From: an uncultured Treponema sp.
GTDB taxonomy: Bacteria > Spirochaetota > Spirochaetia > Treponematales > Treponemataceae
Assembly: GCA_910584475.1 (NCBI GenBank)
Contig: CAJUBD010000008.1
Coordinates: 1 to 64,000, forward strand
Length of the DNA stretch: 64,000 bases
Reading direction: 5' to 3'
The position numbers and the translations under genes are program-made. Under the pieces are notes generated by a model. That model had not been told where the DNA came from, did not search any database, and saw only the letters and a program-made list of their open reading frames with translations. Positions 42,682 to 50,979 of the stretch are shown here, piece after piece (position 1 is the first letter of the stretch; each line of letters starts with the position of its first letter).

Positions 42682-43401
42682 TTATTCTTGCACTGAAAGT
42701 CCTCCGAAAGTTTTCGAGTCGGAAAGTTCCTCGGCGAGAGAATCCGCCATTCCCACAACCTTTTTCATATTTTCGCTTTTTGAATTCGCGCCAAAACTTT
42801 TTATGTAATTGGCAACTTGCGTTTGCCACACATCTTTGTCGCAAGCGTAAACTGCAATGTACGAATACAAATACTGCGAAGAATCGCTTTTACTTTGACG
42901 CAAAATCCAACCATCGCTCGCCTTTGTAAATCCTGCAAATTTAGCTTTAGCGGCAGTCGCAGTAAGCGTTTGCTGCACATCCTCATCGTCACTCAAGACT
43001 CCAGCAAATCTTGCTTCAACCGCCTGATTTAATCCGCGTGCGATTTCCGTGGCATATTGAGCAGCGATATTTTCCTGCAAAAGTTTCAAGGCAGTTGTGT
43101 CCGTTTCGCTTTTTGCCGAGCGAGTTCCAGAAACAATCACATAAAAGCTGTTTTTCACTTTCGCGCCAGTGCTTGAACTTTCAAACGCAACATAGTCGCG
43201 CTCTTCGGCATACTGCATCCAGTCGGCGGGTGCAGGAGAGCCGAAAGCTGCTCCGTTCCAATCGATTATTTCAAACCTTTTAGATTTTTGAGAAACAGTT
43301 TTCTCAACTGATTTTTTTTCTACCTTGTCCGTAGAAGCACAACCTGTAAACACAGCAAGTACCGCCAACAAAACAAATACAACATTGAATGATTTTTTCA
43401 T
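42682..43401 (-). CDS. lipoprotein, LPP20-like
   Basis: A 239-residue protein with a signal peptide and lipobox VFTGCAS (Cys about 21). The mature protein resembles LPP20/LpoB-associated treponemal lipoproteins: APADWMQYAEERDYVAFE, then a helical stretch (LLQENIAAQYATEIARGLNQAVEAR) and a beta strand (YLYSYIAVYACDKDVW). It should be anchored in the inner or outer membrane. GGAGG lies before ATG 43401 and comes from a repeat-like leader (43405-43600). It probably belongs to the operon of the upstream CsgG/LpoB-like genes. Confidence 0.75.
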   Translation of the reverse strand: MKKSFNVVFVLLAVLAVFTGCASTDKVEKKSVEKTVSQKSKRFEIIDWNGAAFGSPAPADWMQYAEERDYVAFESSSTGAKVKNSFYVIVSGTRSAKSETDTTALKLLQENIAAQYATEIARGLNQAVEARFAGVLSDDEDVQQTLTATAAKAKFAGFTKASDGWILRQSKSDSSQYLYSYIAVYACDKDVWQTQVANYIKSFGANSKSENMKKVVGMADSLAEELSDSKTFGGLSVQE

Positions 43402-43404
43402 AAA

Positions 43405-43600
43405 ATCCTCCTAAAAAATCAAGAGCGAAATTTTCAACAACCCAAAAGATTGCGACTTTCGCCAACAAATTTTTAATGTACGCGCAAGCACTTGTTTCGG
43501 CACGCACATATATAAAAAGATTGGAAAACCGCGACGCGTCCTTTCAACCTTTAAGTTGAAAACAACCACATCATTTGTGCAGCTGTATTCATACTTTCCA
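43405..43600 (-). repeat. diverged two-hairpin leader before the lipoprotein gene
   Basis: On the minus strand it contains GCGTGCCGAAACAAGTGCTTGCGC-like pairing, AAAAATTTGTTGGCGAAAG and TTTCGCTCTTGATTTTTTAG, then GGAGG. The order of features matches the rnfG leader at 55384-55560, though the sequence has diverged. Confidence 0.5.
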
Positions 43601-43609
43601 ATGTAAAGC

Positions 43610-44596
43610 CTAAAGAGCGAACTGGCTTGGAAACTCTTCTTGGATTTTCTGCGAGAGCTTTGAAAATGCCGTTTGCAATGCGCGGGGCTTTGTCCATGCG
43701 AAAGTCTTTTCCTGAATTTTCGCAGAAAAAATCTCGCTTTCTTTAGTTCCGTCTTGTGCGATGAAAACTTCCATATCTGGATACAGTTCAAAGCCTTCGC
43801 TTTCGTTTCCGTGTAGGTTTTGCTCAACAATTGCGTGCACCGTGTAGAATCCGTTTTCTGTCACAGTAAGACCTAAGTCCTTGAAAGCTTTCAGCAAGGC
43901 CTTTTTTACCGCGTCCTCATAATCGCCAACAACACACAATCTGACGGTGCATGCGCGTCTCGCCTGTTTTGCCAAGACTGGAACTTTGGCGACCGCCGCC
44001 CTATCCTCGCTGTATGCCACCTGTTCTTTTGGACTTAAGATTGCTGCCAGTTCCAACGCTTCCAAAAATTCCGAACCTTTTTTCGCCGCGCCTTCAAAAA
44101 AGACGAGACTTTCAAGCGGAGGAGAATTTTTCGCCTTGTTCAAAAACTCGTAGAATTCCGATTTCGCTTGTTCCACCGTGGGCTTATAAGCCGTCCACGC
44201 TTCATCGCGCTTTATGTATGCAACGCAAATCCATTCCTTGCTTTTTTTATCGTAGTACGGAGAAGTCGTCCGCAAGGCGAAAAGTTTCGTGTTTGAAACA
44301 ATTTGTGCGGTATGCTTTATGCTCTCGTTTTTTATCGTTGAATTCTCATCGGAAAAAATTGAAAGTGAAGTTTCCAAATTGGATTCCACTTGCGTTGAAA
44401 TGTAGCGAGAAATTTCTTCCACTGCCGCACTTTGAGCCACTTTTGCCTTGCCTGCTCTTGCCACCTGCGCGATGTAAAGTTTTGGCGGAAATTCGCCTTG
44501 CAAGTCCAAAACCCACGCAGGAATCTTGCTTGCCTTTTTCGCGAAAGCGAACGCCGAAAGCACGAGCAACGCGCACGCAAAAACACTTTGTTTCAT
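43610..44596 (-). CDS. exported LPP20-domain protein
   Basis: A 328-residue protein with a signal peptide (MKQSVFACALLVLSAFAFA). An LPP20-like domain occupies about 25-140 (IPAWVLDLQGEFPPKLYIAQVARAGKAKVAQSAAVEEISRYI). The rest is alpha/beta with a strand VHAIVEQNLHGNESEGFELYPDMEVFI. LPP20-type proteins occur with LpoB/CsgG-like partners in envelope assembly. ATG 44596 follows GGGGTG and overlaps the stop of the upstream CsgG-like gene by four bases, so the two are translationally coupled. Confidence 0.75.
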   Translation of the reverse strand: MKQSVFACALLVLSAFAFAKKASKIPAWVLDLQGEFPPKLYIAQVARAGKAKVAQSAAVEEISRYISTQVESNLETSLSIFSDENSTIKNESIKHTAQIVSNTKLFALRTTSPYYDKKSKEWICVAYIKRDEAWTAYKPTVEQAKSEFYEFLNKAKNSPPLESLVFFEGAAKKGSEFLEALELAAILSPKEQVAYSEDRAAVAKVPVLAKQARRACTVRLCVVGDYEDAVKKALLKAFKDLGLTVTENGFYTVHAIVEQNLHGNESEGFELYPDMEVFIAQDGTKESEIFSAKIQEKTFAWTKPRALQTAFSKLSQKIQEEFPSQFAL

Positions 44597-46290
44597 TTCG
44601 CACCCCTCATGTCGGTTGCGGGCGAGTACTGTATGAACGATGAGGTGGACTTTGGCGCGATTTTTTTTATGCAAGAAGAATTGAGCGAATTCATGATGCG
44701 GTATTCAAGCGGCGTATACTTGTACAAAGAGGGATATTCTTGCGGCATTGCTTCCATTTTGTAGTCAACTTCAAGATACACGAATTGTGACGACATCGCA
44801 AACATCGAATCATATACTTCCACTGCATCAAGAAATTCCTCGTAGTCTTTCGCCGCATAATTTTTGGAAAACACTTTTTTGTCAATCGCCTTCGAAATAT
44901 CGTCCAAATGAATTTTGATTTCTTCTCGAACGATTTCGTTTCCGCCAAGTTGCAGCGAAATGAACGCGCTCCAAGTATATTTTTCGGAATCGTAATTTCC
45001 CACTGAAAAAATTCCCGCCGTCGTTACAGAAGAATCCGTACCCCTTTTCGCAATGGTCGTTTGGCTTTTTTGGATTTCTGCGAGCAAACTTGCGAGTTGC
45101 TTTTGCGAAGCCAAATCAATCCCAAACGATTCTTCTTGCGCTTCTCTTTCGAGACGTTCGAGCAAAGCGGCGTTTTCCGCACGTACCCTCAGCCTCGCAT
45201 TTTCGGTCGGCTTTCCGTCAAGACCGAGTTCCGCCTTGCGGTAGAGCGACTTTTCGTTTTCGTCTTTCTTTTGCTCGTCGTACAGTTTTTTTGCCTCGTT
45301 AAAAACCGCCTGTTTCTGTCCGCCCACTTTTAACTTCAGCTCCATGTAAATCGACTTCTTCTTTTCCAGCAGAATGACTTTTTCTTCAAGTGTCATATTG
45401 GCATTTTGTTTGGAGCGCAGTTCGGCGGCTTTTTTGTCCACTTCGGCAGAAAGGTTTTCAAGCTTCTTCTGAGCTTCCAACGAACGTTCCACCGCACGTT
45501 GTTTTTCGCGCATTTCCTTTTGTTGACGACTCTGCAAATCATCCATGCGCTTTTGCGCAGCGGCAAGTTTTTGCTCCATCAAGTTTTTTTCCGCCTCTAT
45601 TTTCATTGCCTGCGCCCGTTCCGCTTCATCAAATAACGAGGAAGAATTTCCAATTTTTTTAAGTCGCGCGTTCAATTCGTTGAGAGTGGTCGCAAGCGTG
45701 TTCACGTCCTGTTGTGCCAATGCGCGCTGTTCGGTAAACGAAGAATTCTCGCTTGTTCCGCTCAACGCGAATTTTCCAAGAGAAGTAAGTTCAACGCCCA
45801 TCTGCGGCGCGAGGTTAAGAACTGTCTTCCCCAGTGCCTGTCCATACAAATCATTCACGCGGACGACTTCGCTCACGGTCGCGCTTGCCACTCGTTCTCC
45901 AGTCTGCAAATCTGTTACGGCACATGAAAATTGATATGTATTTTTTGTTTTGGTGATTATCGGAAACACTGCGAACTGTGCATTCAGAAGTCGTCCCGCT
46001 TCCAATGCGGTCTTTTGGTCAAACGCTCCCGATTCTTGCTTGCGCTGAATTTGGCGAATACTTTCGGTGTTGGAAACATCAATCAAAACAACGCCTATAT
46101 AAAGTTTAAAATTCGTTCGAAGTGGCTCTGCCACGGCGGTAGGAAGCCAAGTCGCATCACCGCTTTCCACTCCGCGCAATGTCGGTTCAAACACAGCGAA
46201 GCGTTTTCCCGAAACATCGCTCTTTGTGTAGTATTCGGCGCAGAATATCGGCCGGCAAAGAACAGCAGACAATGCGAACGCCAAAAACAA
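44593..46290 (-). CDS. exported CsgG/LpoB-like protein with coiled coil
   Basis: About 565 residues. A CsgG/LpoB-like domain spans about 20-190 (AVFEPTLRGVES, LNAQFAVFPIITKTKNTYQFSCAVTDLQTGERVASATV), a coiled coil about 200-330, then a mixed domain. The start is unclear: TTG 46290 lies inside the hydrophobic signal, and extending upstream in frame to an ATA codon at 46308 gives an ideal signal (IKICVALFLAFALSAVL) but no ATG/GTG. An ATG at 46301 is out of frame. A G9 tract lies about 90 bp upstream in the leader. Role: probably envelope assembly, partner of the LPP20 proteins downstream. Confidence 0.7.
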   Translation of the reverse strand: MFLAFALSAVLCRPIFCAEYYTKSDVSGKRFAVFEPTLRGVESGDATWLPTAVAEPLRTNFKLYIGVVLIDVSNTESIRQIQRKQESGAFDQKTALEAGRLLNAQFAVFPIITKTKNTYQFSCAVTDLQTGERVASATVSEVVRVNDLYGQALGKTVLNLAPQMGVELTSLGKFALSGTSENSSFTEQRALAQQDVNTLATTLNELNARLKKIGNSSSLFDEAERAQAMKIEAEKNLMEQKLAAAQKRMDDLQSRQQKEMREKQRAVERSLEAQKKLENLSAEVDKKAAELRSKQNANMTLEEKVILLEKKKSIYMELKLKVGGQKQAVFNEAKKLYDEQKKDENEKSLYRKAELGLDGKPTENARLRVRAENAALLERLEREAQEESFGIDLASQKQLASLLAEIQKSQTTIAKRGTDSSVTTAGIFSVGNYDSEKYTWSAFISLQLGGNEIVREEIKIHLDDISKAIDKKVFSKNYAAKDYEEFLDAVEVYDSMFAMSSQFVYLEVDYKMEAMPQEYPSLYKYTPLEYRIMNSLNSSCIKKIAPKSTSSFIQYSPATDMRGAK

Positions 46291-46395
46291 GGCGACGCAT
46301 ATTTTTATCGCGCGTGTTTCAAGGGAAGCTGTTGCTTGTAAAGATGGATTTGCCTTTAGACCAAGCGGAGATTCCGAAAAAGCAAGATTGTTATA

Positions 46396-46404
46396 CCCCC
46401 CCCC
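46396..46404 (-). repeat. homopolymer G9 tract in the leader of the envelope operon
   Basis: Nine consecutive G on the minus strand (C on the plus strand), directly followed by TATAAC. Homopolymeric G tracts are phase-variation sites in treponemes. This one is in the 5' region of the CsgG/LpoB-like gene. Confidence 0.85.
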
Positions 46405-46513
46405 TAGTTATGACGGGAACTTGACAAAGCGTGGCAATCAATGAATAGTCGCGAAACGTTTGCAATGGGAAAAGATGCTTTGCATTTAAAAGCACTGAAG
46501 CAATCATAGAGTA

Positions 46514-46542
46514 ATTATAATGCAAAAAACGATGCAAGTCAA
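46514..46542 (-). promoter_or_regulatory. consensus promoter of the envelope operon
   Basis: On the minus strand TTGACT (46542-46537) and TATAAT (46519-46514) with a 17-base spacer. The transcript would start near 46507 and run about 200 bases, through the G9 tract, to the first gene. Confidence 0.75.
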
Positions 46543-46822
46543 GCATACAAATCAATAGTAGGCAAACAATATTCGGTGAAAGTTTTACAGTGTATCCTTG
46601 CGTGTTTGAATAATATGTTCGCGCCGAAACTTGCGCCGCCTGTTCGGGATCTTTTTCATAAATTCGCCTTCCTTGAATAAAAAGTTTTGAATAGAATTAT
46701 ACCGCAAACTATGAACCTTTAAGAAAAGTTAATTATCTTTTATTTGTGAATTTTTTTTACTGAAAAAAAGATGATTATTAAAACGAATACGTAGCACACT
46801 CCTGCCGCCTCGCATCTTCGCG
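46543..46822. other. AT-rich intergenic stretch
   Basis: No gene, repeat or strong motif seen apart from the promoter and terminator that border it. Confidence 0.5.
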
Positions 46823-46860
46823 AAAAAAAAACAGTTTCGCAAAGCGAAACTGTTTTTTCA
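46823..46860. terminator. bidirectional terminator after GH94 gene
   Basis: A 9-bp stem ACAGTTTCG/CGAAACTGT with a short loop, flanked by an A-run and a T-run. It follows the GH94 stop codon on the minus strand. Confidence 0.85.
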
Positions 46861-46886
46861 AACCATTTATAAATTCCAAATTGAAA

Positions 46887-49310
46887 CTACAGTCTTTCCC
46901 AATTCGCACTCAAGGCGTTTTCGCCCATCACGGCTACGATTTTGCTTCCGTCCTTGAGAAGCGAAACCGGGATTTCCGCGGAATCGATTTTCTTTCCGTC
47001 CACTTCGATGCTTTCGATTCCCTTGCAAACGTGCGAAGGATTTTTCACTTCAATCGAAATGTTCATTCCGCGCCAACGGCGTTCCACTTTGAAGCCGTCC
47101 CATTTTTTCGGCAGGCACGGGTCGAGCAAAAGTCCGTCGTACTGCGGGCGGATTCCCAAGATGTACTGCGTGATGGAATAGTAGTTCCAAGTGGCCGCGC
47201 CCGAAAGCCATGAGACGCGCGTGTTGCCTGCGCGCGGCGAATATGTGGAATACGTCGTCTGCCCGATGACATACGGCTCGCTTTGGCGGATTTCCGCGCG
47301 GTCGTTGTACGAGGCGGGAAGAGATGCCTTGCAATATTCGTAGGCTTGGTCGCCGTCGCCCAAAAGCGTTTCCGCCATCACGCCCCAGCCCTGCGTATGG
47401 TTGAATATGCCGGCATTTTCTTTGATGCCGAAATTGTAAATCACAGAGCTCATCGTGTCGCGCGGAGCTTTCCTGAAAGGCGGCGCGCACAGCATCAAGC
47501 CGTAAGGGGTCGCCAATTTTTCTTTCACTGCCTTCATCGCAAGCCGAGCCTGTTCCGCAGTGGCCGCGCCCGAAAGCACCGCCCAAACCTGCGTGTTAAA
47601 ATAGACTTGCCCCTCGTCCATCGTTTTCGTTCCATAGACAATTCCGTCTTCAGTAATCGCCCAAATGAACCATTCGCCGTCCCAGCATTTTTTCTGAATC
47701 GCTTCGTCAAGCTTTTCGCGCTCACGCAACGCCCATTCGCTTTCCGAATTTTTTCCAAGCCGCTTCGCGATGTCGGCATACGTCGTCAGTCCGAGTCGCA
47801 ATTGAAATGAAACGAAAAGACTTTCGCCGTGATAGCCCAAACGGAGACAGTCGTTCCAGTCGGCAAGCAATCCGCACGGAAGCCCGTCTTTTCCCATGCG
47901 CTCAAGGTTGAACAAAAGCGCCTGCTTCAAATGCCCGAACACGGTCGCCTCGCCGCCGTCCGCATAAGGAACGACTTCGTTGTAAAAGTCAAAGTCGCCG
48001 GTTTCTACAACAAACGCCGGAACTGAGTTGAAAAACCATTGGCAGTCATCGCAGCGGAATTCTTCCGCCTTCGGAGGTTGTTCATGCCCCGCGTTGAAGT
48101 CCTTTGAAATCACGGGAATCGCGCCGCCATTTTGACATTGACCGCTCAACATTCGCACCAGCCTCGCTTTCGCTTCTTCGGGAATCGCCGCGCTCACGCC
48201 CAAAATGTCTTGAACGCTGTCGCGATAGCCCAAGCCGTCGCGCTCGCCATTGTAGACAAGGCTCGCCGCTCGAGACCATGCGAACGTGATGAGACAATTG
48301 TACAAACCCCATACATTCACCGTGTGGTTGATGTCCTCGTCGGGAGTCGTCGCCTTGAAGCTTCCCAATTTCGCATGCCAATTTTCTTTGAGCTTTTTGA
48401 ATTCCTCGTCGGCACGGGCAACGCTTCCAAATTCTTTGACGATTTTTTCGCCCACGAGATTCGCGTCTCCGATTCCGAAAAGCACGATGATTTCCTTGGA
48501 TTCGCCAGGCGCAAGGCTGATTTCAGTTTGGACGCTTCCGCAAATGTTGTCGCCATAAGCAAGCGAGTCCGAACATTCGCCTTTGATGACGGCGAGCGGT
48601 TTTTCGTAACTTCCGTAAGTTCCCAAAAACGCTTCGCGGCTCGTGTCAAATCCAGTGAGCGGCGAATTGCAAAGCGCCATCCAAGAAAGCATCGCCTGAG
48701 TTCCCGGCTCCGCGTCCGGAAACTGCTCGAACAAATTTTGGTGCGCGACAAATCTCAAAATATTTCCGTTTCGCTCTCCGCGTGAAATGAAAATAGAATA
48801 TTGCAAATTCACTTGATCTTCCATCGTGTTCCAATTGTTCGTGAGTTCGCAATATGTGAACGCGGAAAGTTTTCGCGCCTTGTCGGATTCATTCGTCACT
48901 TTAAGCCGCCAATATTCAAAAACCTGTCCGAGCGGCACGTAGTACAAAGCCTCGCTTTTTATTCCAGAATATTCAGAAGTGAATTTCGAGTACGCAGTTC
49001 CGTGGCGGCATTCGCTCTTGTATTTGTCGAGCGGCTTTCCGACAGGCTGCCAAGATGCGGACCAATAGTCGCCTGAATCGCGATCGCGCAAATAAAAATA
49101 TCGTCCGGGCTGATCCATCGGAACGGAATTGAAACGAAGGCGCATGAAGCGACCCTGCGCACCCGATTTGTAAAAGCCGTAGCCGCCAGCGTTGTTCGTA
49201 ATCACCGCGCCGTATTCCGTAGAACCCAAATAATTGCTCCATGATGTCGGCGTGTCCGGACGAGTGATGACATATTCTTTCGCCTCGTCGTCGAAATATC
49301 CGTACTGCAT
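46887..49310 (-). CDS. GH94 disaccharide phosphorylase (cellobiose/chitobiose phosphorylase-like)
   Basis: An 807-residue cytoplasmic enzyme. The N-terminal beta-sandwich starts MQYGYFDDEAKEYVITRPDTPTSW and continues with FYLRDRDSGDYWSASWQPVGK; the (alpha/alpha)6 barrel carries the general acid in LLADWNDCLRLG (first Asp is 484) and the phosphate-binding region near KENAGIFNHTQGW. It cleaves a beta-1,4-linked disaccharide with phosphate to glucose-1-phosphate (or N-acetylglucosamine-1-phosphate) and a sugar, saving ATP. Cellobiose is the default call; the N-terminus also resembles chitobiose phosphorylase. GGAGA precedes ATG 49310 at rather long spacing. It is monocistronic with its own terminator. 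Confidence 0.88.
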   Translation of the reverse strand: MQYGYFDDEAKEYVITRPDTPTSWSNYLGSTEYGAVITNNAGGYGFYKSGAQGRFMRLRFNSVPMDQPGRYFYLRDRDSGDYWSASWQPVGKPLDKYKSECRHGTAYSKFTSEYSGIKSEALYYVPLGQVFEYWRLKVTNESDKARKLSAFTYCELTNNWNTMEDQVNLQYSIFISRGERNGNILRFVAHQNLFEQFPDAEPGTQAMLSWMALCNSPLTGFDTSREAFLGTYGSYEKPLAVIKGECSDSLAYGDNICGSVQTEISLAPGESKEIIVLFGIGDANLVGEKIVKEFGSVARADEEFKKLKENWHAKLGSFKATTPDEDINHTVNVWGLYNCLITFAWSRAASLVYNGERDGLGYRDSVQDILGVSAAIPEEAKARLVRMLSGQCQNGGAIPVISKDFNAGHEQPPKAEEFRCDDCQWFFNSVPAFVVETGDFDFYNEVVPYADGGEATVFGHLKQALLFNLERMGKDGLPCGLLADWNDCLRLGYHGESLFVSFQLRLGLTTYADIAKRLGKNSESEWALREREKLDEAIQKKCWDGEWFIWAITEDGIVYGTKTMDEGQVYFNTQVWAVLSGAATAEQARLAMKAVKEKLATPYGLMLCAPPFRKAPRDTMSSVIYNFGIKENAGIFNHTQGWGVMAETLLGDGDQAYEYCKASLPASYNDRAEIRQSEPYVIGQTTYSTYSPRAGNTRVSWLSGAATWNYYSITQYILGIRPQYDGLLLDPCLPKKWDGFKVERRWRGMNISIEVKNPSHVCKGIESIEVDGKKIDSAEIPVSLLKDGSKIVAVMGENALSANWERL

Positions 49311-49600
49311 AATAAAGAAGTCTCCTTATGATGAATTACTTTGTCATTGCAAACGAAGCAATATATTTGGAGCGCAATCAGTCGCACAATGACATAAAAA
49401 TTTAATTTCATTATTGCACTTTAAATTTTTTTATGCAAGTGATATAATTGTTTTTGTAAAAAATTTGAACAATTTTGGCAGAATTTAAACATCGCCCCTG
49501 AAAATGCAAACTCCGCCATCTAAAAGGAGAACTCAATACGTTCGACGACGCAATGTCGTTGTAAATAATAACACTACAACAAAAAAAGGAATTTGACAAA
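49311..49600. other. divergent intergenic region (GH94/esterase)
   Basis: About 290 bp between divergent genes. TATAAT at 49443-49448 lacks a clear -35 box. An ACGAC/GTCGT hairpin lies at 49549-49563 near the esterase start, and AAAGGAGA near 49515 is an orphan ribosome-binding-like site. Confidence 0.4.
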
Positions 49601-50533
49601 ATGACACAAAAAGAAATTTTCGATTTTGCAAAAACTCAGCGCGAGGCAATGGGCGCGAACGACGCGCGGCGCGATGCGGACCTTGAAATTCCGTCCGACG
49701 TAAAATGCTTTTTCGACATTCGATATTCCGAGGCCGACGAAGTTTGCCTGCTCGACGTTTACAAGCCAAAGCGCGGCAAAAAAATTCTTCCTGTCATCGT
49801 AAGCGTTCATGGAGGCGGTTGGGTTTACGGCGACAAAAAATTGTACAGCTTTTATTGCATGGAATTGGCTCGGCGCGGATTTGCCGTCGTCAATTTTACT
49901 TACCGTCTTTCGCCCGAACATAAATTTCCCGCCGCGCTCGAAGACACGAACAACGTGTTCAAATGGATCTTAAAAAATTCTTCGCAATACAATTTGGACG
50001 CGGAAAATATTTTTGCCACGGGCGATTCCGCCGGCGCGAATTATCTTGCCACCTACGCCGCGATTTGCACGAATGAAAATTTCGCAAAAAATTTTAATTT
50101 TGAAATTCCTAAAAAATTAAAATTGAACGCTGTTTACTTAAATTGCGGAATGTACGATTTTGTTTCGCTTTCAAAAACTCTCGACACAAAAGCCACGGGC
50201 GGAGCGTTGTTTAAAAAAGGAGGCACGCGGCAAGAATTGATTTTGGCGTCTCCGATTTTTCATGTCGAAGAAAATTTTCCGCCGACATTTTTCGTAACTG
50301 CCGAAGAAGATTTTTTGCGCGAGCAAGTTCCGCCGATTGCAAAAATTTTTTGTGAAAAGCGAATCGAATTCAAATACAAATGCTATCGCGCCGAAAGCGC
50401 GCGTTCTGCGAAAGGGCGTTCAAAAAACTCGCAAAAATTGGGACATGTTTTTATGCTCGACTTGCACGACAAACACAGCGCGCCATGTCTTGACGAGCAG
50501 CGCGAATTTTTTCGCGAGCATTTAAGGACGTAA
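49601..50533 (+). CDS. HSL-family alpha/beta-hydrolase (esterase/lipase)
   Basis: A 310-residue cytoplasmic esterase. The oxyanion motif is VSVHGGGWVYGDK, the nucleophile elbow ATGDSAGANYL (serine), the acid lies in FFVTAEEDFLREQ and the histidine in KLGHVFMLD. Residues 1-60 are a cap-like helix region. It should hydrolyse short acyl or acetyl esters, perhaps side chains of plant polysaccharides. AAAGGAA lies upstream of ATG 49601. It is followed after 42 bp by the thioesterase gene, which has its own promoter. Confidence 0.85.
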   Translation: MTQKEIFDFAKTQREAMGANDARRDADLEIPSDVKCFFDIRYSEADEVCLLDVYKPKRGKKILPVIVSVHGGGWVYGDKKLYSFYCMELARRGFAVVNFTYRLSPEHKFPAALEDTNNVFKWILKNSSQYNLDAENIFATGDSAGANYLATYAAICTNENFAKNFNFEIPKKLKLNAVYLNCGMYDFVSLSKTLDTKATGGALFKKGGTRQELILASPIFHVEENFPPTFFVTAEEDFLREQVPPIAKIFCEKRIEFKYKCYRAESARSAKGRSKNSQKLGHVFMLDLHDKHSAPCLDEQREFFREHLRT

Positions 50534-50540
50534 ATTTCGC

Positions 50541-50569
50541 TTGATTTCGCCTTGAAATTGTGGTAAAAT
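50541..50569 (+). promoter_or_regulatory. thioesterase promoter, leaderless arrangement
   Basis: TTGATT at 50541-50546 and TAAAAT at 50564-50569 with a 17-base spacer; the -10 box ends six bases before ATG 50576. No ribosome-binding site. Confidence 0.65.
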
Positions 50570-50575
50570 CATTTT

Positions 50576-50971
50576 ATGAAAATCACTTCGCGACTTACCG
50601 TGCGCACTTATGAATGCGATTCTTACGGACATGTCAACAATGCCGTCTACGTGAACTTCCTTGAATTCGGCAGAATGGAATTTTTGCATGGAATAAATTT
50701 CGACTACAAAGGATTCATCGAAGCGGGATATTTTTTGTACATTTCGCACATCGATGTCTATTACAAGGCGAGCGCGTTTTTGGACGACAAACTCCTCATC
50801 GAAGTCGAGCCGATTGACACAGGCGCGGTTCGCGGAACGCTTCGACAAATCATCCGCAAAGAAGACGGAACTGTTTGCGTCGAAGCCGAAGTCACTTGGG
50901 CAAGCGTAAACAAAGACGGCCGCCCTTCACGCATTCCAAAAGAATTTATGGTGGAAGGCCTGAAGCCCTGA
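50576..50971 (+). CDS. hotdog-fold acyl-CoA thioesterase (4HBT family)
   Basis: A 131-residue single hotdog domain. The signature YECDSYGHVNNAVYVNFLEFGRM has the catalytic Asp and the HVNN of 4-hydroxybenzoyl-CoA-thioesterase-type enzymes, followed by ISHIDVYYKASAFLDDKLLIEVEP. It should hydrolyse an acyl-CoA or acyl-ACP thioester, perhaps in fatty-acid homeostasis. Its mRNA appears to begin at the start codon. It converges with the DUF5312 gene, 8 bp apart, without a visible terminator. Confidence 0.88.
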   Translation: MKITSRLTVRTYECDSYGHVNNAVYVNFLEFGRMEFLHGINFDYKGFIEAGYFLYISHIDVYYKASAFLDDKLLIEVEPIDTGAVRGTLRQIIRKEDGTVCVEAEVTWASVNKDGRPSRIPKEFMVEGLKP

Positions 50972-50979
50972 AGTCAAAA

